Of a stretch of 64,000 nt of DNA, positions 17,029 through 25,428 are shown in pieces. Position numbers and translations under genes: made by a program. Numbering within the stretch: the first letter of the stretch is position 1; each line of letters begins with the position of its first letter. The DNA comes from DASPHG01 sp035629775 (GTDB lineage Bacteria > Actinomycetota > Thermoleophilia > Solirubrobacterales > Thermoleophilaceae). The stretch covers positions 1 through 64,000 of the forward strand of contig DASPHG010000051.1 in assembly GCA_035629775.1 (NCBI GenBank), in the 5' to 3' direction. The notes under the pieces are model-generated. The model worked only from the letters and a program-made list of their open reading frames with translations. It was not told where the DNA came from and searched no databases.

Positions 17029-18525
17029 TTACCAGGCGCCGCGGCGCCTCAGCACGGCCGGAATGGTCTTCAGCATGATCGAGAGGTCGAGGAAGACCGA
17101 CCACCGCTCCAGGTAGAGGAAGTCGAGCCGCACCAACTCGTCGAACTCGAGCTCGGACCGGCCCGACACCTGCCACAGCCCGGTCATCCCCGGCAGCACC
17201 AGGTAGCGCTTGCGGTGCCAGTCCTCGAGCCGCTCGTAGTCGCGGTCGGGCAGCGGCCGCGGGCCGACGAGCGACATCTCGCCGCGCAGCACGTTGAAGA
17301 GCTGGGGCAGCTCGTCGAGCGACCAGCGGCGGAGGAAGCGCCCGACCGGCGTGACGCGCGGATCGTCGCGGATCTTGAAGATCGCGCCACCCTTCTCGTT
17401 CAGGTCCTCCAGCTCGCGCTGGCGGAACTCGGCGTCGTCGTACATCGTGCGGAACTTGAGGCACTCGAATGCCTCGCCGGCGATGCCGGGGCGGGTGGAG
17501 CGGTAGATCGTGGGCCCGCGCGAGGTCAGCCGGACCGCGAGGGCGGTGGCCGCGAGCACCGGGGACAGCACGGCGATCAGGAGCGTCGAGCCGACGATGT
17601 CGAAGGAGCGCTTGACGAAGAAGTCGATGCCCTCGAAGACCGGCGGCTTCAGCTCGAACAGCGGGAGCGACTGGCCCGGCACGAACTCGACACGGTCCAT
17701 CAGGATCTCCATCGTCGAGGGCGCGACGCGCACCTTGATCCCGTGCCGGTGGCAGGTGTCGATCAGCTCGACGGCCCGGTCCTGGGGGAAGTCCGGGTCC
17801 GCGATGACGACCTCGTCGACCGCGTCGAACTGCCGCTCGAGGCGCTCGAGCGGCCCCATGTCCTTCAGTCCGTTCTCCTTGCGCGGCTCGAGCGCGACGA
17901 AGCCGACCGGCTTGATCTCGGTGTCCTTCAGCGCGTGCGCGACCGCGTCGATGTGCTGCCCGCGCCCCACGAGCACCGCGCGGCGGTGGTAGCCCGCGGC
18001 GTGGAGCAGGGCGCCGCTCGTCCGCTCGAACGCCCACCGCAGGGCGGACACGTAGAGGAGCGCGAAGAAGAGCGACCCGTAGAAGACGTAGTAGCTGTTG
18101 AAGTCGATCCCCTCGACCAGCGCGTACACGAGCAGGATCACCGCGACCTGGAAGAGCGAGGCGACGATCCGGGTGAACCCGGGCCGCACGGTGCGCGCGC
18201 CGTAGAGCCCCGAGCGCGCGAACAGCAGGATCGTCACGAGGATCGCGAGCGGCGCGAGGTCGTCCGTGCGGTTCCAGGCCAGCTCGACGTTCGACTGCGT
18301 CTGGACCACGAGCTTGACCTCGAGCGCCGTGAAGATCGCCAGGAAGACGCCGGCGGCGTCGAGCACGCCGAGCGCGAGCACGCGCGCGACGCGCCGGAGC
18401 GTGTCGAGCTCGAGGATGCTGGCGAAGAGAAGCGGTCGCCGCGCGCGCATGTCGCGCGGTGAGAGCCCGGTGGCGGTCTCCACCGGGCGAAGTTCTTCTA
18501 GCTCTCTTACAAGTCCGTTGGCCAC
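17029..18525 (-). CDS. exopolysaccharide polyprenyl-phosphate glycosyl-1-phosphate transferase (WbaP/WcaJ-like)
   Basis: A 498-residue initiating enzyme. It has four or five N-terminal membrane segments, then a CoA-binding-like cytoplasmic domain (AVLVGRGQHIDAVAHALKD). The C-terminal bacterial sugar transferase domain from about residue 305 contains KRSFDIVGSTLLIA, FECLKFRTMYDDAE, RRWSLDELPQLFNVLRGEMS, LVGPRPLPDRD and PGMTGLWQVSGRSEL. It moves a sugar-1-phosphate from a nucleotide sugar onto undecaprenyl phosphate, starting glycan assembly. Start is GTG. The neighbouring exporter implies its product is exported by the ABC route. Confidence 0.93.
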   Translation of the reverse strand: MANGLVRELEELRPVETATGLSPRDMRARRPLLFASILELDTLRRVARVLALGVLDAAGVFLAIFTALEVKLVVQTQSNVELAWNRTDDLAPLAILVTILLFARSGLYGARTVRPGFTRIVASLFQVAVILLVYALVEGIDFNSYYVFYGSLFFALLYVSALRWAFERTSGALLHAAGYHRRAVLVGRGQHIDAVAHALKDTEIKPVGFVALEPRKENGLKDMGPLERLERQFDAVDEVVIADPDFPQDRAVELIDTCHRHGIKVRVAPSTMEILMDRVEFVPGQSLPLFELKPPVFEGIDFFVKRSFDIVGSTLLIAVLSPVLAATALAVRLTSRGPTIYRSTRPGIAGEAFECLKFRTMYDDAEFRQRELEDLNEKGGAIFKIRDDPRVTPVGRFLRRWSLDELPQLFNVLRGEMSLVGPRPLPDRDYERLEDWHRKRYLVLPGMTGLWQVSGRSELEFDELVRLDFLYLERWSVFLDLSIMLKTIPAVLRRRGAW

Positions 18526-18558
18526 GCCGATCCGATCACCCCAGCAAACAGGCGACCG

Positions 18559-19284
18559 CTACGAATGTATCGGGGGCCGCCCTGCCAGCAGGAGAAGGTG
18601 GTGGCCCAGATCGCGCAAGATCGGGAGCGAACCGAGCCGGTCCAGAGGATAGATGGCGCGCTGGACCGGTCGCGGGAGCCGCCGCCATGCGTAGGTGACT
18701 GCGTGGATCTCGGGCACGAGGCCCGCCGCGCGCGCGTTCCTGCGCAGCGACCGCGCCGAAAGCGGCAGGTCATCCACCGTGCCGTGGATCCGGCGCGAAA
18801 GCCCAAGCCGGTTCGCCAGCGCGAGCCCCGCGCCGACCGGGTGCAGGATCCCGGGCTCGAGCGCGACCATCGTCCCGCCGGGGCGCAGGAGCCGCGCCGC
18901 CTCCTCGAACACGGGTCCCAGCGGGCGCTGGTAGGCCACGTGGTGCAGCGCGAGCCGGTAAAGGACGACGTCGAACGACTCGGGCTCGAACGGCAGCTCG
19001 CCGGCGCTCGCGACGAGCGCCTCGTCCGCCTCGCCGCGTTCGATGGCCAGGTGGACCATCGTCGGGTCGACGTCCACGGCGGTCAGGCGAAAGCGCCCCT
19101 TGGGGAACAAGTGGCGGCCGACGGTCCAGCCGGCGCCGACCGAGAGCACGTCGGTGCCGCGGAGGGGCAGACGGCGGGCGAGGAGCGTGCGCTCGCGCTC
19201 CTTCACGTGCGCGTAGTGGAGCTCGAGGGTCTGGCGGTCGGACAGCCGGTCGAGCAGGTTTTCCGGATCGTACGGTTCGCTCAA
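18559..19284 (-). CDS. class I SAM-dependent methyltransferase
   Basis: A 241-residue methyltransferase. The glycine-rich loop is slightly unusual (DVLSVGAGWTVGRHLFP), then LTAVDVDPTMVHLAIERG, and FDVVLYRLALHHVAYQRPLG as motif IV-V. The TTG start (LSEPYDPENLLDRL) is chosen because GGAAGG lies 7-8 bases before it and no better start follows. Upstream readings would run into the divergent leader region. It is the first gene of the leftward exporter operon, 33 bases before the GPT gene, and is plausibly a glycan or lipid methyltransferase. Confidence 0.8.
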   Translation of the reverse strand: MSEPYDPENLLDRLSDRQTLELHYAHVKERERTLLARRLPLRGTDVLSVGAGWTVGRHLFPKGRFRLTAVDVDPTMVHLAIERGEADEALVASAGELPFEPESFDVVLYRLALHHVAYQRPLGPVFEEAARLLRPGGTMVALEPGILHPVGAGLALANRLGLSRRIHGTVDDLPLSARSLRRNARAAGLVPEIHAVTYAWRRLPRPVQRAIYPLDRLGSLPILRDLGHHLLLLAGRPPIHS

Positions 19285-19333
19285 CCGGCGCCCTTCCGCA
19301 TGTGCGATGACGCTAACAACCGCTCCGGGCCCC
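19285..19333. promoter_or_regulatory. divergent intergenic region
   Basis: Together with the leader that follows, this is the whole space between the leftward exporter operon and the rightward giant surface protein, so promoters for both must lie here or in the flanks. I see no confident -35/-10 pair. Confidence 0.35.
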
Positions 19334-19447
19334 TGGACGGATGTACGAAGGCGCCAAACGGGCGGTGGGCACATAGTCGGGGTAAGCGACGAGGCGCCGC
19401 GTAGATGGCTCCGTCTCCCGTGACTGCCCCCACAACGAGGAGACAAC
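19334..19447 (+). promoter_or_regulatory. conserved structured 5' leader, copy 1 (candidate riboswitch)
   Basis: Near-identical to the leader at 25313-25428. A nested stem can form: GACGGA (19336-19341) with TCCGTC (19410-19415), TACG (19344-19347) with CGTA (19400-19403), GGCGCC (19350-19355) with GGCGCC (19393-19398), and an inner hairpin GTCG (19376-19379) with CGAC (19387-19390). An alternative helix pairs GTCTCCCGT (19413-19421) with ACGAGGAGAC (19435-19444) leaving one A bulged. This helix buries the Shine-Dalgarno GAGGAG and shares bases with the outer stem, so the two folds exclude each other. The TTG start follows 3 bases later. I could not match it to a known riboswitch consensus. 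Confidence 0.6.
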
Positions 19448-22400
19448 TTGACCGCCGCCGCACCCAGCCGCCCGATTGGCCTCCGCGCTTTCGCCATCGC
19501 CCTGGCGCTCGTGTGCCTCGGCCTCGCAGTTGGCGCCGCTCCGGCGGAGGCTGATCAGGCGAGCGATCCGGCGACGGTCGCGAGCGGGCAGATCGACGCG
19601 GGTGGCAACCACACGTGCGCGGTGCTCGACAACGGGACGGTCCGCTGCTGGGGCCAGGGCGATTTCGGCCAGCTCGGCTACGCGAACACGAGCAGGATCG
19701 GCGACGACGAGACCCCGGGGTCGGTCGGGCCGGTCAACCTGGGCGCCGGCCGCACCGCGACCGCGATCACCGCGGGTAACCAGCACACGTGCGCGCTGCT
19801 CGACAACGCGACCGTCCGCTGCTGGGGCGACGGCGCCAATGGCCGGCTCGGCTACGCGAATACGACCAGTATCGGGGACAACGAGACCCCCGGGTCGGTC
19901 GGGCCGGTCAACCTCGGCGCAGGCCGCACCGCGACCGCGATCACCGCCGGCGATCAGCACACGTGCGCGCTGCTCGACAACGGGACGGTCCGCTGCTGGG
20001 GCCGGGGCGCCGACGGCCGGCTCGGCTACGCGAACACGGACACGGTCGGCGACGACGAGACGCCCGGGTCGGTCGGGCCGGTCGACCTCGGCGCCGGCCG
20101 CACCGCGACCGCGATCACCGCCGGCTTCGCGCACACGTGCGCCGTGCTCGACAACAGGACGGTCCGCTGCTGGGGCGCCAGCTTCGCCGGCCAGCTCGGC
20201 TACGCGAACACGAATTCAATCGGCGACGACGAGACGCCCAGCTCGGTCGGGCCAGTCGACCTCGGCGCAGGGCGCACCGCGACCGCAATCACCACAGGGT
20301 TCGTCCACACGTGCGCGCTGCTCGACAACGGGACGGTCCGCTGCTGGGGCGACAGCCCCGACGGGCGGCTCGGCTACGCGAACACGGCCAGGATCGGCGA
20401 CAACGAGACGCCCGCGTCGGTCGGGCCGGTCGACCTCGGCGCCGGCCGCACCGCGACCGCAATCGCCGCCGGCAACCAGCACACGTGCGCGGTGCTCGAC
20501 AACGGGACGGTTCGCTGCTGGGGCGAAGGTTTCTTCGGCTCTGTCGGGTACGCGAACACGGCCAGGATCGGCGACAACGAGACCCCGGGGTCGGTTGGAC
20601 CGGTCGACCTCGGCGCAGGCCGCACCGCCACGGCAATCACCGCCGGCGGCTTTCACACGTGCGCGGTGCTCGACAACGGAACGGTCCGCTGCTGGGGCCG
20701 CGGCTTCTTCGGCCAACTCGGCTACGCGAACACCAACGACATCGGCGACACCGAGACGCCGGGGTCGGTCGGGCCGGTGAGCCTCGGCGGATCGGTCGGA
20801 CCCAGAGATCCGCTCGAGGGGTACATCGCCGCCGGTAACGCCCACACGTGCGCGTTGCTCGATGACGGGGCGGTCCGCTGCTGGGGCAACGGCGGCAACG
20901 GCCAGCTCGGCTACGCGAACACGGACACGATCGGCGACAACGAGACCCCGGGGTCGGCCGGGCCGGTCGACCTCGGCCCAGGGCGCACCGCAACCGCGAT
21001 CACCGCCGGCGACCAGCACACGTGCGCGCTGCTCGACGACGGGTCGGTCCGCTGCTGGGGCAGCGGCAGCCTCGGCCGGCTCGGCTACGCGAACACGACC
21101 ACGATCGGCGACAACGAGACCCCGGGGTCGGTCGGGCCGGTCGACCTCGGCGCAGGCAGCACCGCGACCGCGATCACCGCCGGCGGCGGCCACACGTGCG
21201 CCGTGCTCGACGACGGATCGGTCCGCTGCTGGGGCTTCGGCGGCGGCGGCCGGCTCGGCTACGCGAACACAACCAGTATCGGCGACACCGAGACGCCCGG
21301 CTCGGTCGGGCCGGTCGACCTCGGCGCGGGCCGTACCGCGACCGCGATCACCGCCGGCGGCAGCCACACGTGCGCGGAGCTCGACGACGGGGCGGTCCGC
21401 TGCTGGGGCGTCGGCGCCAGCGGCCGGCTCGGCTACGCGAACACAACCAATATCGGCGACACCGAGACGCCCGGCTCGGTCGGGCCGGTCGACCTCGGCG
21501 CAGGCCGCACCGCAACCGCGATCACCGCCGGCGGCTCCCACACGTGCGCGGAGCTCAACAACGGGGCGGTCCGCTGCTGGGGCAACGGCGGCAACGGCCA
21601 GCTCGGCTACGCGAACACGGACACGATCGGCGACAACGAGACCCCGGGGTCGGTCGGCCCGGTCGACCTCGGCCCAGGGCGCACCGCCACCGCGATCACC
21701 GCCGGCAACCAACACACGTGCGCAGTACTCGACAACGGGACCGTCCGCTGCTGGGGCAACGGCGGCAACGGCCAGCTCGGCTACGCGAACACGACCACGA
21801 TCGGCGACGACGAGACGCCCGGGACGGTCGGGCCGGTCGACCTCGGCGGCTCGGTCGGGCCGGTCGTTGACACCGTCGCGCCGACGACAACCGACAACGT
21901 GCCGGCGAGTTTCCAGGGCTCGGCCGTCACCATCACGCTGACGGCGACCGACACCGGTTCGGGCGTCAAGCAGGTGAACGGGCGCGACGCGATCTACTAC
22001 ACGGTCGGGAGCTCCCCGGCGGTCCCGACGACGGCGAGCGCGCAGTACGACCCGGCGAACAAGCCGACCCTCACCCATGGGCAGCGGATCCGCTACTTCG
22101 CGATCGACGCGGCGGACAACGCGGAGACGCCTCATTCGTCGGATGCCGCGAAGGTCGACACGGCTGCGCCGACCAGCTCCGATGACGTCCCGGCCGGGTT
22201 CCGGAACGGCCCGGTGACGGTGACCTTGTCGGCGACCGACAACCCGACCTCGGCCGGGGATTTCGCCGGTGTGAAGCAGGTCAACGGGCGCGACGCGATC
22301 TACTACACGGTCGGCAGCTCCCCGGCGGTCCCGACGACGGCGAGCGCGCAGTACGACCCGGCGAACAAGCCGACCCTCAGCCACGGGCAGAAGATCCGCT

Positions 22401-25210
22401 ACTTCGCAGTCGACGCCGTCGACAACGCCGAGACGGCGAAGACCTCCGCCGCCGCCCAGGTCGACACCCAGGCGCCTTCGACGACAGACGACGTCCCCGC
22501 CTCGTTCCAGGGGGCGACGGTGACGGTGACCCTGACCGCGAGCGACGAGCCGGGCGGTTCGGGGGTCGACAAGACCTATTACACGACGGGAACCAACCCC
22601 GCCGACCCGACCACCAGCTCCGACGAATACGACCCCGCTGACAAGCCGACGCTGGGTCACGGCGAGGTGATCAAGTACTTCTCGACCGACATCGCGGGGA
22701 ACGCGGAGGCGGTGAAGACCTCGGCGGCAGCGAAGGTCGACAGCACCGCGCCGTCCACCACGGATGATGTGCCGGCTGGGTGGGGGCAGGAGCCGGTCGA
22801 GGTGACGTTGACGGCGACTGACGAGTTGGGCGGTTCGGGGGTCGACAAGACCTATTACACGACGGGCACGAGCCCCGCTGACCCGACCACCTCGTCCGAG
22901 GAATACGACCCCGCTGCGAAGCCGACGCTGGGGAATGGCGAGGTGATCAGGTACTTCTCGACCGATCTGGCGGGGAACGCGGAGGCGGTGAAGACCTCGG
23001 CGGCAGCGAAGGTGGACAACGTCGCACCGGAGACTTCTGATGACGTGCCGGCGGGTTGGCGGCAAAGCCCGGTCGAGGTGACGTTGACCGCGACCGACGA
23101 TCGGTCGGGGGTCGCGACGACGTATTACTCGGTCGGGACGGCGCCGACCGATCCGCTCGAGCCGTTCGAGGTCTATGACCCGGCGGCGAAGCCGGTCTTG
23201 GCGGACGGGGAGATGATCGAGTACTTCTCGATCGACAACGCGGGGAACACCGAGCCGGTGCGGACCTCGCCGAAGGCGAAGGTCGACCAGGTCGCGCCCG
23301 AGACGTCGGACGATGTCCCGTCCGGCGAGGTCGATGGCCCGGTCGCGGTGACGCTGTCGGCGACCGACGCCGGCTCCGGCGTCACGGCCACCTACTACAC
23401 GACGGGTGTGTCCCCCGCGGACCCGACGACGGGCTCGGCGGTCTATGACCCGGGGGCGAAGCCGGTGCTCGCGGATGGTGAGGTGATCAAGTACTTCTCG
23501 GTCGATCTGGCGGGGAACGCGGAGGCGGTCAAGAGCTCGCAGGCGGTGGGTGTCGACACAGCCGCTCCGTCGACGGCCGACGACGTCCCGGCGGATTGGC
23601 GCCAGGCGCCGGTCGAGGTCGCCCTGACCGCGACCGACGACGACTCCGGTGTCGACAAGACCTATTACACGACGGGTGTGTCCCCCGCGGACCCGACGAC
23701 GGGCTCGGCGGTCTATGACCCGGGCGCGAAGCCCACGCTCGCCGACGGTGAGGTGATCAAGTACTTCTCGGTCGACCAGGTCGGCAACGCCGAGGCCGTG
23801 AGGACCTCGAGGGCGGCAAAGGTCGACCCGACCGCGCCGTCGACCACCGACGACGTGCCCTCCGGTGTGGTCGGCGCCCCGGTCGTGGTGACGCTGTCCG
23901 CGGAGGACGCCGGATCCGGGGTCACCGACACCTATTACACGACCGGTGTGTCGCCGGCCGACCCGACGACTTCGTCGGCGGTCTATGACCCGGGCGCGAA
24001 GCCGGTGCTCGCCGACGGCGAGGTGATCAAGTACTTCTCGGTCGACCTCGCCGGCAACGCCGAGGCGGTCAAGACCTCAACCGCCGTTGATGTGGATTCG
24101 GTCGCGCCTTCGACGACCGACGACGTGTCCTTGGATTGGCAGACGGCGCCGGTCGAGGTGACGCTGGCGGCGACCGACGGCGACTCCGGAATCGCCGACA
24201 CCTACTACACGACCGGCGTGTCGCCGGCCGATCCGACGACCGCCTCAGCGGTCTACGACCCGGCTGCGAAGCCTGTGCTGGGTGACGGCGAGGTGATCAA
24301 GTATTTCTCGGTCGATGAGGTCGGGAACGCGGAGGCGGTGAGGACCTCGCCGGCGGCGCAGGTCGACCAGGTCGCCCCCTCGACTTCGGATGACGTCCCG
24401 TCCGGCGAGGTCGACGGCCCGGTGACGGTGGTGCTGTCGGCGACCGACACCGGCTCCGGCGTCGCCCACACCTACTACACAAGCGGTGCGTCGCCGGCCG
24501 ATCCGACCTCCTCCTCCGCGGTCTACGACCCCGCGGCGAAGCCCACGCTGGGTGACGGCGAGCGGGTCAAGTACTTCTCCGTCGACCTCGCGGGGAACGC
24601 GGAAGCAGTGAAGACCTCGGCCGCGGTCGACGTGGCCGACGACGAGGAGGAGCCGCCGCCCGGGCCCAAGCCCGGCGCGTGCGCGAACGACCTCGACGCC
24701 CCAGCGGGCGGCGACCCCGTCTTCGGGTCGAGCGCCGGCGACTGGATCCGCGGCACCGACACAGCCGACCGGCTCGTCGGGCTCGCCGGAGACGACTGCC
24801 TCGAAGGCCGCGGCGGCGACGACACCCTGTTCGGAAACGACGGCGACGACCGCTTCTGGGCCGGCGCAGGCGACGACAACGCCTACGGCCGCGCAGGCGA
24901 GGACCGGCTCTGGGGCGACACAGGCGACGACCTGCTCTCAGGCGGAGACGACACAGACGCCCTCCGCGGCCGCGCAGGCAAGGACCGGCTCAAGGGCGGC
25001 AGCGGCCCCGACCGCCTCTACGGCGGCGCCGACGACGACCGCCTCAGAGGCGGACCCGCTACCAACACCTACAGCGCGGGCCGCGGCGACGACCGCGTGC
25101 GCGCTGCCAACGGACAGGCCGAAACGATCCGCTGCGGCCCCGGCGAGGACCACGCCACAGCCGACGCCGACGACACCACAATCGACTGCGAAACCGTCAA
25201 CGCGCCCTGA
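19448..25210 (+). CDS. giant secreted RCC1-propeller / Ig-like repeat / RTX protein
   Basis: 1920 residues. A signal peptide ends near AEA-35. Residues about 49-810 are thirteen 58-residue RCC1-type repeats (consensus ITAGxxHTCAxLDNGTVRCWG), seven then six, split by GGSVGPRDPLEGY. Each has two Cys, in HTCA and RCWG. Residues about 811-1735 are ten ~90-residue Ig-like repeats (APSTTDDVP, TYYTTG, YFSVDLAGNAEAVKTS) like OmpL47/chitobiase-C modules. An acidic Pro linker and about twelve RTX-type nonapeptides (GDDTLFGND) follow, a likely calcium-binding end. It is probably a cell-surface or released adhesin. The TTG start sits behind GAGGAG, identical to the second mosaic protein. Confidence 0.9.
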   Translation: MTAAAPSRPIGLRAFAIALALVCLGLAVGAAPAEADQASDPATVASGQIDAGGNHTCAVLDNGTVRCWGQGDFGQLGYANTSRIGDDETPGSVGPVNLGAGRTATAITAGNQHTCALLDNATVRCWGDGANGRLGYANTTSIGDNETPGSVGPVNLGAGRTATAITAGDQHTCALLDNGTVRCWGRGADGRLGYANTDTVGDDETPGSVGPVDLGAGRTATAITAGFAHTCAVLDNRTVRCWGASFAGQLGYANTNSIGDDETPSSVGPVDLGAGRTATAITTGFVHTCALLDNGTVRCWGDSPDGRLGYANTARIGDNETPASVGPVDLGAGRTATAIAAGNQHTCAVLDNGTVRCWGEGFFGSVGYANTARIGDNETPGSVGPVDLGAGRTATAITAGGFHTCAVLDNGTVRCWGRGFFGQLGYANTNDIGDTETPGSVGPVSLGGSVGPRDPLEGYIAAGNAHTCALLDDGAVRCWGNGGNGQLGYANTDTIGDNETPGSAGPVDLGPGRTATAITAGDQHTCALLDDGSVRCWGSGSLGRLGYANTTTIGDNETPGSVGPVDLGAGSTATAITAGGGHTCAVLDDGSVRCWGFGGGGRLGYANTTSIGDTETPGSVGPVDLGAGRTATAITAGGSHTCAELDDGAVRCWGVGASGRLGYANTTNIGDTETPGSVGPVDLGAGRTATAITAGGSHTCAELNNGAVRCWGNGGNGQLGYANTDTIGDNETPGSVGPVDLGPGRTATAITAGNQHTCAVLDNGTVRCWGNGGNGQLGYANTTTIGDDETPGTVGPVDLGGSVGPVVDTVAPTTTDNVPASFQGSAVTITLTATDTGSGVKQVNGRDAIYYTVGSSPAVPTTASAQYDPANKPTLTHGQRIRYFAIDAADNAETPHSSDAAKVDTAAPTSSDDVPAGFRNGPVTVTLSATDNPTSAGDFAGVKQVNGRDAIYYTVGSSPAVPTTASAQYDPANKPTLSHGQKIRYFAVDAVDNAETAKTSAAAQVDTQAPSTTDDVPASFQGATVTVTLTASDEPGGSGVDKTYYTTGTNPADPTTSSDEYDPADKPTLGHGEVIKYFSTDIAGNAEAVKTSAAAKVDSTAPSTTDDVPAGWGQEPVEVTLTATDELGGSGVDKTYYTTGTSPADPTTSSEEYDPAAKPTLGNGEVIRYFSTDLAGNAEAVKTSAAAKVDNVAPETSDDVPAGWRQSPVEVTLTATDDRSGVATTYYSVGTAPTDPLEPFEVYDPAAKPVLADGEMIEYFSIDNAGNTEPVRTSPKAKVDQVAPETSDDVPSGEVDGPVAVTLSATDAGSGVTATYYTTGVSPADPTTGSAVYDPGAKPVLADGEVIKYFSVDLAGNAEAVKSSQAVGVDTAAPSTADDVPADWRQAPVEVALTATDDDSGVDKTYYTTGVSPADPTTGSAVYDPGAKPTLADGEVIKYFSVDQVGNAEAVRTSRAAKVDPTAPSTTDDVPSGVVGAPVVVTLSAEDAGSGVTDTYYTTGVSPADPTTSSAVYDPGAKPVLADGEVIKYFSVDLAGNAEAVKTSTAVDVDSVAPSTTDDVSLDWQTAPVEVTLAATDGDSGIADTYYTTGVSPADPTTASAVYDPAAKPVLGDGEVIKYFSVDEVGNAEAVRTSPAAQVDQVAPSTSDDVPSGEVDGPVTVVLSATDTGSGVAHTYYTSGASPADPTSSSAVYDPAAKPTLGDGERVKYFSVDLAGNAEAVKTSAAVDVADDEEEPPPGPKPGACANDLDAPAGGDPVFGSSAGDWIRGTDTADRLVGLAGDDCLEGRGGDDTLFGNDGDDRFWAGAGDDNAYGRAGEDRLWGDTGDDLLSGGDDTDALRGRAGKDRLKGGSGPDRLYGGADDDRLRGGPATNTYSAGRGDDRVRAANGQAETIRCGPGEDHATADADDTTIDCETVNAP
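19592..21850 (+). repeat. 13 tandem 174-bp RCC1-encoding repeats
   Basis: Coding direct repeats with a 174-base period. CACACGTGCGC and CGCTGCTGGGGC recur in every unit, and third-position changes are few. The units make two propellers of seven and six blades, with an irregular seventh unit near 20780-20825 as the boundary. High DNA-level identity suggests recent unit duplication or conversion. Confidence 0.9.
21868..24640 (+). repeat. 10 tandem ~270-bp Ig-like repeats
   Basis: Direct coding repeats of about 90 codons. Units 1-2 carry an insertion (GVKQVNGRDAIYYTVG) and are slightly longer. Units 3-10 are close to 270-276 bases. The same module family continues in the downstream paralogue, where seven copies are present. 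Confidence 0.88.
24724..25125 (+). repeat. RTX-type calcium-binding nonapeptide repeats
   Basis: About twelve units of nine residues (GGDDTLFGN, GDDRFWAGA, GDDLLSGGD and similar) predicted to form a parallel beta-roll that binds calcium. The block is nearly the same at nucleotide level as that at 29655-30055 in the paralogue. Confidence 0.85.
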
Positions 25211-25245
25211 CGAACCCCGCCGGCGCCGCGTCTCCCGCCAATCCT

Positions 25246-25281
25246 TGTGACGCGCGCGCCGGAACCGGCGCGCTGGTCACA
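25246..25281 (+). terminator. strong hairpin after the first mosaic gene
   Basis: TGTGAC (25246-25251) pairs with GTCACA (25276-25281), and GCGCGCCGG (25254-25262) pairs with CCGGCGCGC (25265-25273). No U-tract follows, so it may be a factor-dependent terminator or an RNA-stabilising end rather than a classical intrinsic terminator. Confidence 0.55.
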
Positions 25282-25312
25282 GAGTTCGCGGGCCGGGCAC
25301 CGCGGAGGGACC

Positions 25313-25428
25313 TGGACGGATGTACGAAGGCGCCAAACGGGCGATGGGCTGATAGTCGGGGTAAGCGACGAGGCGCCGCGTAGCTGGCTCCGTCTCCCGT
25401 GAGTGATCCCCCCACACGAGGAGACAAC
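25313..25428 (+). promoter_or_regulatory. conserved structured 5' leader, copy 2 (candidate riboswitch)
   Basis: Second copy of the element upstream of the other mosaic gene. All helices of copy 1 are kept: GACGGA (25315-25320)/TCCGTC (25389-25394), TACG/CGTA, GGCGCC/GGCGCC, GTCG (25355-25358)/CGAC (25366-25369). The Shine-Dalgarno-masking helix GTCTCCCGT (25392-25400)/ACGAGGAGAC (25416-25425) is also kept. The loop of that last helix differs in sequence and length (15 versus 13 bases), as do a few internal-loop positions, while paired arms are unchanged. That favours RNA-level selection, although recent duplication explains part of the identity. Confidence 0.6.

Noticed and set aside
19334..19447. 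Leader as a c-di-GMP-I (GEMM), c-di-AMP, fluoride or Moco riboswitch
   Set aside because: The conserved core strings of those classes, such as GCAAAGCC for GEMM, are absent. I left the class unassigned.
19592..21850. 174-bp direct repeats as a non-coding satellite
   Set aside because: They are in frame across 13 units with conserved HTCA and RCWG motifs, so they are RCC1-coding.
20216..23065. 949-codon minus-strand frame across the RCC1 and Ig-like repeats
   Set aside because: Repeats of the real gene read backwards; no signal peptide, domain or independent start context.
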